Of a stretch of 64,000 nt of DNA, positions 11,991-22,977 are shown one piece after another; the first letter of the stretch is position 1; the number at the start of each line of letters is the position of its first letter. The notes under the pieces are model-generated. The model saw only the letters and a program-made list of their open reading frames with translations, was not told where the DNA came from and searched no databases. This DNA is from Toxonevra muliebris. Lineage: Eukaryota > Arthropoda > Insecta > Diptera > Pallopteridae. The stretch lies in assembly GCA_963691655.1 (NCBI GenBank), contig OY829326.1, forward strand, positions 91,691,235-91,755,234. The letters are read 5' to 3'. The position numbers and the translations under genes were made by a program.

Positions 11991-12009
11991 ACTACTGTTC
12001 CATGTATGT

Positions 12010-12210
12010 ACTTCATTAAATAATGTGTAGCAGGCTTAATGAACGTGTATGTGTAGTCATCACAACAACAGTGTAAACAGAGAAGGGCAAATCTGACGGT
12101 CGTTTCGGAATCCGCCACGATTCCTCATCAGTGATCTTAGTGATAGTTCTTAATATTTCAATATCCTATATAAGCTACTAATATTTGAAATCATAACCAA
12201 GAATTACAGA
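12010..12210. repeat. dispersed repeat, inverted copy at 33205-33335
   Basis: Segments such as ATTAAATAATGTGT, GTGTAGTCATCA, AGTGATAGTTCTTAAT and ATATCCTATATAAGC recur in reverse-complement order near 33205-33335. This copy has about 80 extra bp in the middle (about 12065-12145), either an insertion here or a deletion in the other copy. The family is unknown and no coding is seen. Confidence 0.7.
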
Positions 12211-12343
12211 TTTGATTCCAAATATCTTCACTGAATAGAGATATTGAAGCAAAACTACCACTACCGTATACTTATTTGTTGTTGTGTTTATCTCGTTACT
12301 ACTAGTCTGCATAACAGTTTGTTATTTCAAAGTTAGGCCATAT

Positions 12344-12574
12344 TCAATTAATTTGTAAAATTAATAAATTTGCAAAAAACTCCGAATTAATAGTTTTATC
12401 GCATCGAGTACAATGCGGCCTATAAGATATATTGTGCCCCTTCATGGGCTTACAGTACTTACAGTAAGTCCAACCTCTAAAATAAATTTTAGTATTGATC
12501 CGACTACATTGAGGTACAGATTGACGGCTGGTATTTAATGACTGTCCAGGCGTCGTCTTCGAGTATGCAATCAT
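12344..12574 (-). CDS. small ORF with paired CxxC motifs, unknown
   Basis: A 76-codon ATG-to-stop frame. Its middle reads WTYCKYCKPMKG and, after a gap, RPHCTRCDKTI. Two CxxC pairs separated by about a dozen residues could form a zinc-binding finger, and the layout loosely recalls the Cys-rich part of DHHC acyltransferases or a transposase zinc ribbon, but the diagnostic DHHC motif is absent. A pyrimidine tract and AG lie just upstream on this strand (about 12575-12590), so it could be an exon. I do not assign a function. It may be a remnant or chance. Confidence 0.2.
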   Translation of the reverse strand: MIAYSKTTPGQSLNTSRQSVPQCSRINTKIYFRGWTYCKYCKPMKGHNISYRPHCTRCDKTINSEFFANLLILQIN

Positions 12575-12992
12575 TCCAGCTTGAGAAAAAAAATTTCCAT
12601 GAAGTCCGTGTCAGCAGCCACCCTCTTGCTTACTCCACTGTTCAGCATTATCCCAGAGGGAAATAGCTAATTGAGCGTCAAATCAATTTCATGGTCATTG
12701 CTTGTGGTGCTTAAGTTAGATATTTTGTTTTTGAGAGGCTCGGCGGCATCAGCTTCACCGACACTCTTTTCATCGATATGCCCATTGCAAGTTTTAATTT
12801 TCTCAATGCTGCAGAAAGTTTGCGAAATTTTGTATATGTTTCCTTGTAATTATTAACCAAATTGTTTAATTTTTTTCGCAAACAATGTAAAAATATTTTA
12901 ACGGTGGTTGTAGTTTTTTTAATTTTTCTACTTTTTATTGTAATTTAGTTTTTATTTTACATGTTAAACGTGAGCCTGATTGCAATAAAATA

Positions 12993-13849
12993 CCACCTTG
13001 ATCAAAAAGTTCCCGGAATTTATTCAGAAAATTAAATCTATATTGTCCCCTTCAAAGTAATCCCCATTGGCTGCAACGCACTTATGCCAGCGCTTGATCC
13101 AATCCTCGAAACATTTTTTATATTCGGTTTTCGGTATGTCCATTAGTGCTTCCTGTGATTTTTCTATTACATCCTCTCGGCTGGTGAAAAGCGTTCCCCG
13201 TAATGGTTTTTTAACTCGATTGAACAGAAAGAAGTCACAGGGAGCCAAATCAGGTGAATTCGGTGGCTGTTGGATGGAATTTGTTGCATTTTTTGTCTGT
13301 GTGACGGTGCGTTATCATGGTGCAAAATTCACGAGTTTTCTGTCCATAATTCTGATCTCTTTCGGCGAATTACTCATGCAAACGCCTCATAACGCCCAAA
13401 TAATTCTCTCTGATGGTTAATTTGCGGTTATTTTACTTTATCAACGTTTTCGTCGGTTTTCGATGTCGATGGTCTGCCACTACGTTCATGATCTTCGATT
13501 GACTCACGACCACTTTTGAATCGATTGTGCCACTGGTAAATGACCGTTTTCTTTAGAGAATCGTTGCCGAAACACTTTTCCAACATTTCCAACGTTCGCG
13601 CACCATTAAATTCGTTTTTTACTCTAAATTTAATACAATACAATTTAATAAAATTGTAACAAATCGCCAACACACACAGAGATAGATGTACTCTTGGCTA
13701 CATAACTTTTACAAATGTCAAGCTATGACGCTAAGATTTATAGGGAATATCAACAACAGATGTTAACAAAAAAAAAAAAAACAGAACTCAAATCGGAACG
13801 ATGGGAGCGTCACACGGTGGTTATTCCGAGAACTTTTTGATCAAGGTGG
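12993..13849 (-). mobile_element. mariner element, internally deleted
   Basis: Terminal inverted repeats read CCACCTTGATCAAAAAGTTC at both ends (12993 inward; reverse complement ending 13849) and continue as CCGGAAT or TCGGAAT. TA target dinucleotides flank both ends (12991-12992, 13850-13851). At 857 bp it is well short of the usual roughly 1.3 kb. Transposase pieces lie on the minus strand with the middle missing. It is therefore a non-autonomous deletion derivative with both ends available to a transposase supplied in trans. Confidence 0.9.
13024..13673 (-). pseudogene. mariner transposase, centre deleted
   Basis: The N-terminal part (13428-13673, minus) has the mariner helix-turn-helix region: TLEMLEKCFGNDSLKKT, VIYQWHNRFKSGRE and DHERSGRPSTSKTDENV. 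The C-terminal part (13024-13248) has MAPCDFFLFNRVKKPLRG and CFEDWIKRWHKCVAANGDYF, including the third catalytic Asp of the DD34D triad. Between them, in another frame, HHDNAPSH (about 13310) supplies the second Asp. The segment with the first catalytic Asp is absent, and frames change at least twice. Family length is about 345 residues; roughly 150 are missing. It cannot catalyse transposition. Confidence 0.88.
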
Positions 13850-13984
13850 TATATATTTTGGAATATGAGAAAGTTTTTCAGTAGTAATAAGGTATAAGTA
13901 CTGACAAAAGTTTCTCGACACAATACTATGTAAAAAAAATTCCGGTATGTCATATCTTTGACATTCCATTTTAAATATAATACC

Positions 13985-14740
13985 CTAACCACTGTGTCTC
14001 AGGGAGTTTACAAAATTTAATTAAACGACGTCTCTGCACATATTTTATGCCGAGTTTTTCGGCACTTTGTATGAGATTATTTTTCAAAATATTGAAATTT
14101 GTCCATAATCCCGTCAACGAAATGCAATTTATTAACGCCAGCAGCCGAACAAGCACCCCAGACTATCACAATGCCACCACCATGTTTAACTGTCGGACGT
14201 AGATGCTTAGGATCCATCTCCTGATTCGGTTTTCTCCAAACGTTCACTCTACCATCTGACCCAAAAATGTTGTATTTGTTCTCATCCGTAAATAAGACGT
14301 CCCTCCAGAATGAAAAGTCTTTTTCAGCGTAGCTGTAAGCAAACTGCAATCGAATTTTTTTTATTCTTTGGGCTCATGAAGGGTTTCTTGCGTGCAATTC
14401 TGCCATTTTGTCCATCCTTTCGAAGAACTCTCCGAATCGTCTCAGCGTTACAGATTATTTTAAAGAGTTTTTCAACCATATCTCGTAGTTTTGGTGCACT
14501 CAGCCTTGGATCAATCTTGATTCGTTTAACAATCCACCTCTCTTGACGTTCGCTGAACAGCTTTTATGGGCTAATTTTCGATTTATTTATAACTCGCTTT
14601 TAATTTTTGAACCGGTGAATGATGTTTTCGACTGTTGTGCGGGCTTTGTTAACAATTTTTGCAATTTCTCTCTGAGATTTTTCATTTGTATAGTGCTCAA
14701 TAATTAAATTTCGCAACTCAATCGTAGTATAGCGGCCCAT
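13985..14740 (-). pseudogene. Tc1-like transposase, N-terminal two thirds, degraded
   Basis: Starts MGRYTTIELRNLIIEHYTNE with the helix-turn-helix words SQREIAKIVNKARTTVENII. An in-frame stop follows FKN and further shifts occur. WIVKRIKIDPRLSAPKLRD and RKPFMSPKNK are recognisable. The catalytic domain piece at 14077-14349 holds LFTDENKYNIFGSDGRVNVW with the first catalytic Asp, VKHGGGIVIVWG and FNILKNNLIQSAEKLG. The second Asp and the Glu (QQDNDPKH...NPIEN region) are lost with the truncation, so the gene is dead. Confidence 0.82.
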
Positions 14741-14867
14741 CTTGAAATTAAGAACTAAACAATTGAATGAAGTGATCTAGCACGTGTTCGTTTCAATACA
14801 AGAATGTAAATAAAAGTAAACAGATCAAAACAATATAAGATTTTGAAAAAGTTATACTTATCGCAGC

Positions 14868-15101
14868 TCTGCGAGGGTCCACATTTTCACTGTGACATGC
14901 ATTTTTCTCCTATTTTGATAAATGTTTATTTTTAAGAAAAATGCAATTGAATTAAAATTTTTTTTTTTGTATTTATTATTTCAATAAAATGAACTTATGG
15001 ATTTCACATCACTTTTATGATATTTATATTGATTTTCTAGATTTTTTTTTGCAGTTTGAGATGTTTGATCACAGGTGGACCATTTTCACTGTGAGCCACT
15101 G
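14868..15101. repeat. IR/DR terminus of the truncated Tc1-like element
   Basis: Two direct repeats of a CACAGTGAAAATG-(T)GGWCC type motif (minus strand), spaced about 195 bp. These are probable transposase-binding sites by analogy with other Tc1 elements. Confidence 0.7.
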
Positions 15102-15894
15102 TATATACTTATAGACAACTTCTAGTCTACTTATTTATTCACATGCCTCTTTTAAAGTTGGGTTTTACCGCATCATCCGCATCTCTATAGTCGCAACTTT
15201 TCTGTTGGCATATAGCCTTTATGCGAGGTGGGGCAACTGATAAAGCATAGCTTATTGATGTTGCAAAAAGGGTATCGATAAATCATTTATCAATTCGGCA
15301 CTTTAAGGAATTCTTTGTGACATTTGCAACAGAAAATCGATAAAAGACGTGTACATTTTTACAACAAATTAGCAAAAAATTTGTTTTGTAGATGTATGTC
15401 AATCCTTAAGGCCTTAATTTTGAGCACAAAATATATTTAAACATGAAGTTAAGTAATTTGAGTTTTTGTTGTTGTCTCTGGGTGAATTTTAGTCTTTTTC
15501 CCCCACACCTACTCACAAATTTTAACAACAGAATACGAAAATGTTGCAACTAAATGCATACTTCCCATACAAATTTTGTGCACATATACCCTCAACAACA
15601 ACAAATATTAAATTGCATTTATATGTTTGCTTGTGCAATTACATACAAATACATGTCAACATTTGCAACACACAAAACGATATTTATATGCATGTGTATG
15701 TGTAAGTGGAATTGGAAATTGTCGCATTAACATGAATGAATTTTGGTGCAATGTGCGCCACCATTGCGTTTGTAAATTGCACGATAATTAGTGTAATTAA
15801 TTAGTATGGCTACTCTTACTGCCATAATAATGTCGGTGCGTGTGCAGACAGTGATGGATCCAGAGGGGGTGGGATCTGTGTAGACCCCACCAAA

Positions 15895-16480
15895 ATAGTT
15901 TTGGTCTGAATATTTGGATGGTTTTAGTTCCGAATTTCGGGTTGTATTTGGTTCACAAGATCAGGATGATTTTCGGTCTGAAATTTGTTGCCTTTGGTCT
16001 GATTTTCTTGTGAGAATTTTTGTCTGCTTTCTATTTGATTCCGATCTGCTTTTGGGCTAAGATTTGGTGTGAATTTTTTGCCTTAAATTTGGTTTGAGTT
16101 GTAATCTAATTTTGGGTCTGAATTTTTAAGTCTGAGTTTTGTTCTGAATTTGGATCCAAATTTTCTTTGAGTTTGGGCAGAGTTTTGGTTTGACTTTCGG
16201 TCTAAATTTGGCCAGTATTTTTATTCGCATTGCTGTCTTTTCACTCGAATTCGGTTCGAGTTTTGTCTGATTTTGGTCTGCTTTATTTTCATCTTAGTTT
16301 CAGTCTGAAAATCGATTTTGTTTTTGGTCTTAATTTTTGTAGTATTTAGTTTAAGTTTGAAGTTTGATCAGATTTTTGATCTAAATAACGCTGGGTTTCG
16401 ATCTAAATTGTGGTCTGGTTTGTGAACTGAGTTTAGGTTTTTTAATTGCCCCGACTTTGATTTGGTTTTAGGTCTGACAA
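15895..16480. repeat. degenerate TTTGGTCTGAATTT array
   Basis: About 580 bp made of irregular variants of GGTCTGAATTTTGG, GGTTTGAGTTTTGG and GGTCTGATTTTGG, roughly 12-30 bp apart, all in one orientation. The strand is strikingly poor in C and rich in T and G. It is an old, decayed minisatellite. No ORF or flanking terminal repeat was found. Confidence 0.7.
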
Positions 16481-16489
16481 ATATACTAT

Positions 16490-18180
16490 ACTTTAGCAAA
16501 TTCAACCCTCTTCAAATCCAAATCGTTTAGACACGACTGCATGCAGGTATGAGCATGTATTATATACACGTACCAACTATGTATGTATAGCGTAAATCCG
16601 TGGCGTGATTTTGTGAGCTGTGTGTGGATTGCAATAGTAATGCATTTTGTTAATGTTATTATTTGTTAAATTTTATACATTTAATTACATAAAATAACTT
16701 AAACATAATTATGGGATGGGAATTATCATTTGCAAAGTGAAAAACGCTTTAATCTTGCCCAGTTACAACTATTTAATGTATATGTATTAGCATTATTATT
16801 TTTTTAGTTTTCTCAGAAATCACAACAAGGAGTGAGCACTCTTGCATCGGATATATAACTATAAATATATCAGTGTCAACTTATTACAGTAGCTTATGTC
16901 TAAAATTGTTTTCTAGAAAGTGTCTCTAATTTATCTAAAAACTCACAAATTGCTAAATGTTTTATCGGAAAATAGTAAAATAGTTAAAATATTATATAAT
17001 ATGTATGCATGTTTTTATTAAATGTAATTTCAATATAAGCTGAAAGTTAAAAAAAATTTAAAGAAATAAAAATAAAAGAAAATGTTTTCTCGAATTTAGC
17101 TCTTTTAATATGTTGCCACAGATAAATTGAATGAAAAATGTTTTCAGTCTTATCTACAAACAGTCTCCTGAACTCATTAGGGGCCGTTCATTTATTGCGT
17201 TACGCGAGAGAGGAGAAATTGCGTTACGTAATATGTGAACTGCCCGTTATTTTAAATACGTAATAATTTATTTTCCATAATTTCAGACGCTCAATTCTTT
17301 GTGGTGTTATTATTAAATATAATACAAACGCAGACAATAATAAAACAACGAAAACAATAAATAAATAAAAACACAAACAAAGCAAAAATTCTTTTGCACG
17401 TAATCGTTTTTGTAGACATGTGCCCCACTATACGCTGCAACACGCTTGCATTTTCACTGCAAATGAAAAATCTCTCAACGCACACGTTTTGAAAATAAAA
17501 AAAGGAAATAAACAACAAACAAAAATCATACACCTAAACGTATGAGTAACATTTAATTCCCAAAAGCATTTGAGCATTTGAGTATTATGCTATTTATGAG
17601 TAGCTAATATAAATTTGTATTTAAATAGGAAGCAAGCATCAGGAAGCAAAACATCAGGAATATAGGTACATATATAAATAAATTGCTAGAAAATTTGTTG
17701 TTACTAGAGAGATTACGAAAACATTCAATTTCAAAACGAATAGAGAAGAGAGAGAAAAAGATTTTCAATTTATAAGCTATTGCTATTTTTCATAACTTCA
17801 AAACACGTTGACAATACAAATACAATACAATTCAATTTCCTGGAAAATATTTCGGAATTTTGTTGATAACAGCAGCCATACAAAATTGTTTGGGAATTCA
17901 AAATTGTGTTAAATTTAGATTGGAATCAATTTGTGAACACGCAGCATTTCTCATGATATAACCGGGCAACATTGAGAGAAAGTTTTCATTAAAAAACTTT
18001 AATTCAAATTAAAAATAAAGAAATAATAATAATAAATATTAATGAGCATTAAACACAGCAGCGGAAATGAATATGAAATACATAAATACGTTCAATGCAT
18101 TGTTTTAGTTTTTTTTCATTTAATTAAATTCTAATAAGCAAAAACTCAATCTGTACCGACATTCATAAGCATGTTAAAGG
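16490..18180. other. AT-rich sequence; one short dispersed repeat at 17182-17260
   Basis: The only recognisable item is a 17182-17260 segment beginning GGGGCCGTTCATTTATTGCG and containing TGCGTTACGTAATATGTGAA, whose reverse complement recurs at about 44200. The remainder shows nothing identifiable. Confidence 0.5.
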
Positions 18181-18319
18181 TTAAATTTTAACAGAGGTAT
18201 ACCATATTGTTATTTAAATTTGAATACATAGATTTGTACCTCGTGATACGGTCATCAGCCATATTTCTTTTCAGATATAAATTCTCATTAATTAATCACT
18301 AATCCGTACAGTTAAGTAC

Positions 18320-18690
18320 TGTTAATAGTCGTGTTTTACAACAAATCGGCTATAAAAACCTATTAACTATCCTTTATTAGCTGTCAAGAACTGTTTGCTG
18401 TCTTCCGTGCCTGCTTAAGGCTACTAACAGCCATTATAAACTGAACATTGTAAAATCGCTAACCAGTTAAAAGCCAACAAAGTTGCTAATGACTTGGATG
18501 CAGCAGTTATTACTGATGAGAAATTTATACTGCTAACGGCTGTAAACGGCTGGGGACAGCAAATATGTGCTGCTAATGGCTATTAGCTAATAAAGTTGAA
18601 GCTTTTTAGCAGCCATTAGTTTCCAACAGCTGTTAACTAACTATTTTGATGAAAATTTGCTTTAACTGTTAACTACCATTGTGAATGTAA
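18320..18690. repeat. cluster of palindromic GCTGTTAAC / CAGCCATTA words
   Basis: Variants of AGCTGTTAACTA, GCTAACGGCTGTAAACGGC, TGCTAATGGCTATTAGC and TAGCAGCCATTAG crowd this segment on both strands, so it can form several hairpins. It resembles the interior of a fold-back MITE, but I could not define convincing termini. Confidence 0.5.
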
Positions 18691-18989
18691 AACAAACCAA
18701 ACTAAATAAGGAAACCTCTACTAATAGTGAAGTCTTAAAAATGCCCAGAGTTCCCCAAAATATAACTCCCGTTAAACATCAAATAAATAAGATTTGAAAA
18801 AGATATTATTTTGAAGATTTTGTTTTTCAGATATAACCATTTTTGTCATATTTTGACTAGTGCTATTTTGATAACATGATATGCTGCAGACTGTGATCAG
18901 CAACTCAAGAATTTACAAAATGGACTTTTTAAACGCAGATTTGGATTAGAAAGTTGTTCATTCCGCAATATTTTCTTGTATGGTATTTA

Positions 18990-19499
18990 CAGTACCGATC
19001 AAAAGTTTGGGTTAATTTGCTTTATTTTTGAATTCAATACAATTTTCTCGGAAATTTAAGTTTTGCTCCAATCGAAACTAACGTATTATTAATTTTAAGC
19101 ATTAATTGCGATCTTTTGTTTGTAAACAGAGCCACTTCACTAGCTAACTGTAAACAGGGCGTGCTTATTTCTCATCATCACAATATTAAATACCGCATGC
19201 TACATCTTTATGCTGCAATAATTCTCTAAAGCTTTAACATTTTAAATACAACATTATTTGTGTTTAAAAGGATGCATCGAATATGGCTGCTGTTATAAAA
19301 TCGAAAGGAGGATATTTTTAAGAGTCAAAATTTTAAAAAAGAAAATACCACAAAATGTTTGTAAAAGTCATCATCTTTTGTGGAAAAAATGATTATTTAA
19401 TTGTAAACAATACGAATAAATAATAATGATTAGAAAAAGCCAATATTTATTATGCATATTATGAAAGTTATAAGATGAACCCAAACTTCTCACTGGTTG
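18990..19499 (+). mobile_element. Tc1-derived miniature element with transposase tail
   Basis: The left end (from 18990, after TA 18988-18989) reads CAGTACCGATCAAAAGTTTG; the right end, reverse-complemented from 19499, reads CAACCAGTGAGAAGTTTGGG. Both share AAGTTTGGGTT, and TA follows (19500-19501). At about 510 bp it is too short to encode a transposase. At about 19270-19310 the plus strand reads MAAVIKSKGGYF-stop, matching the C-terminal end of Tc1 transposases (AAVIKAKGG...). It is therefore an internal-deletion derivative that kept the 3' end of the gene and both termini. Confidence 0.72.
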
Positions 19500-19501
19500 T
19501 A

Positions 19502-20750
19502 TAGTTGTGAAATTTAAAAAATTTTGACTTTTAGACCCAAAATCGTCCTGCCCCAACAGCAGAGATACTGTTTTGAAATCTCCCCTTGTTGCTTCTTATA
19601 TTTAGAGTCTTACGCCAGAGTAGTTCCATTTATGGTTTAAACATAGAAGTTACCGTCAAATTTCTCTTTCCGCCTTATATTCGTTGTTTAATATCACTCA
19701 TACGCCCTGTATATCCAGTAAACATTTCTGTTCATTTTTCAGTTTAATTTTTTTCCTTTTTATTTAATATAATTCTAAAAACAAGCATAACTAAACAATA
19801 GAATTAATATTAGAGCATAAATATAAAAATACACAATAACAACAACAATCGCAACAACTGTGTATAAGCTATTATAACCTTTAAGTGCATGGATGTAGCC
19901 AATAATAATAGTTTTTTCTCTCTCCACCACCTACACTCGCTTACAATAAATACGCGTTTCATAGTAATTTATAGTTGGCTTGCAGGAAGCTTAGCATTCA
20001 ACAGTAGGAGTAGTAGTAGCAGCAAACAATAATAATAATAATAGTACTAATAACAATAACCAGAATAGAACAGCATTAAAATGACAATATAAATTGCAGC
20101 TAGTTGACTATGAATAGGTGAGAAAAGGTGTGCATGAAGTGTTTAGATATCTCCAATGATCACAAACGTGTAATAAAGCAGAAAGGAAGAAAAAATATGA
20201 TAAAGGCTTCACGCGGATTAAGTGGTAGAAAGGAGACAATATTCAGTATTTTCTTTTTTAATGAAAAAAATTCACCTTTTCTATTTATGTGCGTATGTGT
20301 TTATTTAATTTATTTAATCTCCCAAGCCATATCCTAACAGATTTCAAATTTACTTACAAACAAAGGTAATAACTAATAAAAATAAAAATAGGAGAGATAA
20401 ACTAACTGAAATATTTTTTTAGAGTATTAATCAAGATTAGCTTGTCGTACAAACAGGAGAGTCCACATTCGATTCTTTGCGCACTTCTACTTTCTCAGCT
20501 TCCTTGTGGCGCTTCTTTGATAGCGATCTGACACCTGTCAGAGAGTTAACTAATGTGTGCGGCGCATTTCTCCAAGGCCTTGAATCAACGGTAGTGCGTC
20601 GGGTTTGGAACCCATCACGTAAAAAAAAACCGCTGGAACCCCCTAATGTTGACAATGACAACGATATGGCAGTTAGTAACATCATATTCCGACATATCGA
20701 TATTCTCCTGTTAAAACATGAAACAAAATTGATCACGTTGTGATAGACGG
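19502..20750. other. AT-rich sequence with simple repeats, no gene recognised
   Basis: AAT/AAC-rich trinucleotide runs occur at 19840-20060. Overlapping ORFs on both strands at 20437-20743 lie in a GC-richer patch that may be the 5' part of the LINE remnant that follows, but I cannot match it to a domain. Confidence 0.4.
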
Positions 20751-20754
20751 AAGG

Positions 20755-21760
20755 TACGCTTCAAGTATACCAGATGTACGCACGATACTTAGTGCAAACA
20801 TCGACTCTGTGTAGTGAAAATTAGATGTTGAAAAGCTGCAAACATAACGGACAGCCGAAGCTTTTGCCAATCAACTCTCACTCTTCTTAATACAAAACAC
20901 CTCTCAATTTGATGATATATACGCGTAATGGACTCACATTTTCCGCTCTATCAAGACGATCAAGAGTCTCGCGAAGTTACTGAAGAGAAAAGTGTAGCCT
21001 TTCTGCTGTCAGTTGCAATTGCAGCTAAGGAGTGATACAGAAATGTCTTTTCAGGTGCAAGAAACGAGAGACAGAAAGACGAGAGTTCGTTGATATTAAG
21101 ATGTTTGAGGTTCGAAAACGCTTCGAAAAAAATAAGACACCTGATTAACGATTTGAGCACCGGCGCCTCTTTCTTCAAGGACGAAGACGGAAACCTGGAG
21201 GAAAATGTCCAAGGTATTATGACGTTATGGAGGGAAAACTTCTCGCAGCTGCATAATGAAGTTATGGCTAGCCTGTTTCGGAAACCCCAATCACTGACAG
21301 CGTTAAAGTACAGCCGCCCGACCCTGACGAGATCTTAGCAGCCATCACTCTGGTTTCTGTTTAAGACTGGAGGCGAAGAGCTCACGAGACACATGTACGA
21401 GCTTTTCGTAAAATATGGTCGGATGAAAGCACGGGGTTCAGACAAGGTGATTTCCTATCGTGTGACTTCACCAACCTTTTGCTTGAGAAAATAATTCGAG
21501 CTTTAAGTATAGACATCTCTGGCATTATTTTAAAAGAGAGTGTCATGCTGCTTGCATATGCTGATAATATTGATATCGTTGGCACCAATGCGCGAGCAGT
21601 CAGCGCAGCATTCGCTAACTTGGAAGCTGAATCTCACCGAGTGGGTCTAGTGGTAAACGAGGGTAAGGAAAAACAACGAATCACGACGTCTTGCAAAACA
21701 TAGTACTTTTGACAAGTATACTTTTGAAGTTGTCAAGGATTATGTCTACTTCGGAGATTT
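20755..21760 (+). pseudogene. LINE reverse-transcriptase remnant
   Basis: Scattered plus-strand blocks in changing frames fit the order of a non-LTR ORF2: an end-of-endonuclease piece (about 20770-20830), a linker with EDGNLEENVQGIMTLWRENFSQLHN (about 21180-21260), LFKTGGEEL (about 21360), then RT palm blocks FRQGD (about 21438), LLEKIIRALSIDISG (21479 on) and AYADNIDIVG (about 21553), followed by AVSAAFANLEAESHRVGLVVN. The catalytic box is ADN, with the second Asp replaced. Many stops and at least five frame changes mark an old fossil. Clade not assigned. Confidence 0.75.
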
Positions 21761-22469
21761 CTTTCTTTGGCAGCTTCGACTTTTTGCCGCTAATGTCCAG
21801 TCTACCCATCTATTTGTGTGTAATGGCTAAAGATTTGGAAATTATGAAAGAAACTATTCCTTGAAATTGGCAAGTCAAAACTACACAGATCCTGATTCTT
21901 GTCTATTACCTAATATCAAGGTACACCAGGTGGTCTACTTTATAGTTACTTTGTAATCTTCTGAGTTTACTTATCGTTCCACAAACTTATGAAATATTAA
22001 AGAAATCTGTAGTTAGCTTAGTTATTGCATTTTGTATATATTGACATATATTAAAAAATAAGGTATTGCTCATATCTCCAATCTATTGATAATACTTAAA
22101 ATATAATCACATAAATTCATACAAAAATAAAATATATATATATACGAGCATATGCATAGAAATATGTTAGGAATGTTAATCCCGGGACTTACTCTAAATT
22201 TAGGGTCAAAAAAATATACTATGATTTTCGGGATTTGCATATGACGTACACAAACTGGAACAAGGTGGAAATCTTCATGAAAATTCTGTTCTACGGTTAT
22301 GCCGGACTCTTACCTACCAAAACCACCTCCTTCGTTTCCTCGCACTCTCCTCGCGGGACTACTCGTAGGTATTATTTCTCAGGGATGGATCTAGCAGTTC
22401 AGTTCTCGATCTGTTCCTGCTTTCAGTGGGGCGTAGTTGGATCATAATCAGCGCAGCTACTGTGCATGT

Positions 22470-22730
22470 CATCTTTTATTTTCCCACCGATTCACGCATC
22501 TGTGTGGTAAAATTCTCCAGTGTCGGTGTCCTGTCAAAGGTTTACTTCAGCTCCTCCCTTTCGTATTTGACGCTTGCGCAATGAAATAGTACATGCTCCG
22601 GGTTTTCATTTTCATTCAGATATGTGGGCAGTATGGATCATCATCATGTCCGAAGCTACGCTGGTACTTCTTAAAGCACCCATGGCCGCTTAGCAGCTGC
22701 GTGATGTAAAAATCTACATCCTCGTGCCGC
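22470..22730 (-). pseudogene. LINE ORF2 C-terminal remnant
   Basis: The minus strand reads HEDVDFYITQLLSGHGCFKK, then SFGHDDDPYCPH, and after a frame change NPEHVLFHCASVKYEREEL. This is the C-terminal region after the RT in many non-LTR elements, where a Cys/His cluster (C..C, EHV.FHC) follows LTQ.LSGHG. It is cut at 22733 by a CACAGTG-ended repeat inserted at a CGCCG site. Confidence 0.72.
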
Positions 22731-22732
22731 CG

Positions 22733-22975
22733 CACAGTGGTTTGACTGCAAACAAAGTGCGGAAAAAAATATGAGGAATCATTTCAGCATAACGATTTGT
22801 GGCATAAGTCACTCTTAGGTCGTAAAAAAGAGAAATTATGAAAATGGGCGTGAACGGTCAAGTGCCACGCCCACTTCCCATACATCAGTAAAACTGAAAT
22901 GGCTTTGAAATCCATAGATAGATACTTAGAAAAGTATCATAAAAAAAGGTTTTAACATTTCATTTTAATTCATAC
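22733..22975 (+). mobile_element. CACAGTG-ended, Transib-like non-autonomous element (one end)
   Basis: Begins CACAGTG (22733-22739) directly after CGCCG, then a 23-bp spacer (22740-22762) and AAAAAAATA (22763-22771). Internal phrases (CACTCTTAGGTCGTA, CCACGCCCACTTCCCATAC) recur in the copies at 41759 and, inverted, near 30090-30180. Transib elements end in CAC-type heptamers, prefer CG-rich 5-bp targets and have an A-rich nonamer about 23 bp in. The far end was not found and no coding is present. The family call is inference. Confidence 0.5.
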
Positions 22976-22977
22976 AG

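Larger units (their letters stand above)
13980..15101 (-). mobile_element. Tc1-like element, 3' end truncated
   Basis: Reading leftward from 15101, the tip is CAGTGGCTCACAGTGAAAAT next to TA (15102-15103). CACAGTGAAAATG occurs at about 15078-15095 and again at about 14882-14896, an IR/DR-type terminus of roughly 230 bp. Transposase starts with the ATG at 14740 (minus). The opposite TIR is not found: similarity stops near 13980, about 130 bp from the right end of the mariner. It is a different family from the element at 1828, since its direct repeats are unrelated in sequence. Confidence 0.8.

Noticed and set aside
13990..15100. CACTGTG sites at 13998, 14889 and 15088 as further RSS-like ends
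   Set aside because: The latter two belong to the direct repeats of a Tc1-like terminus, and none has a CG-rich flank.
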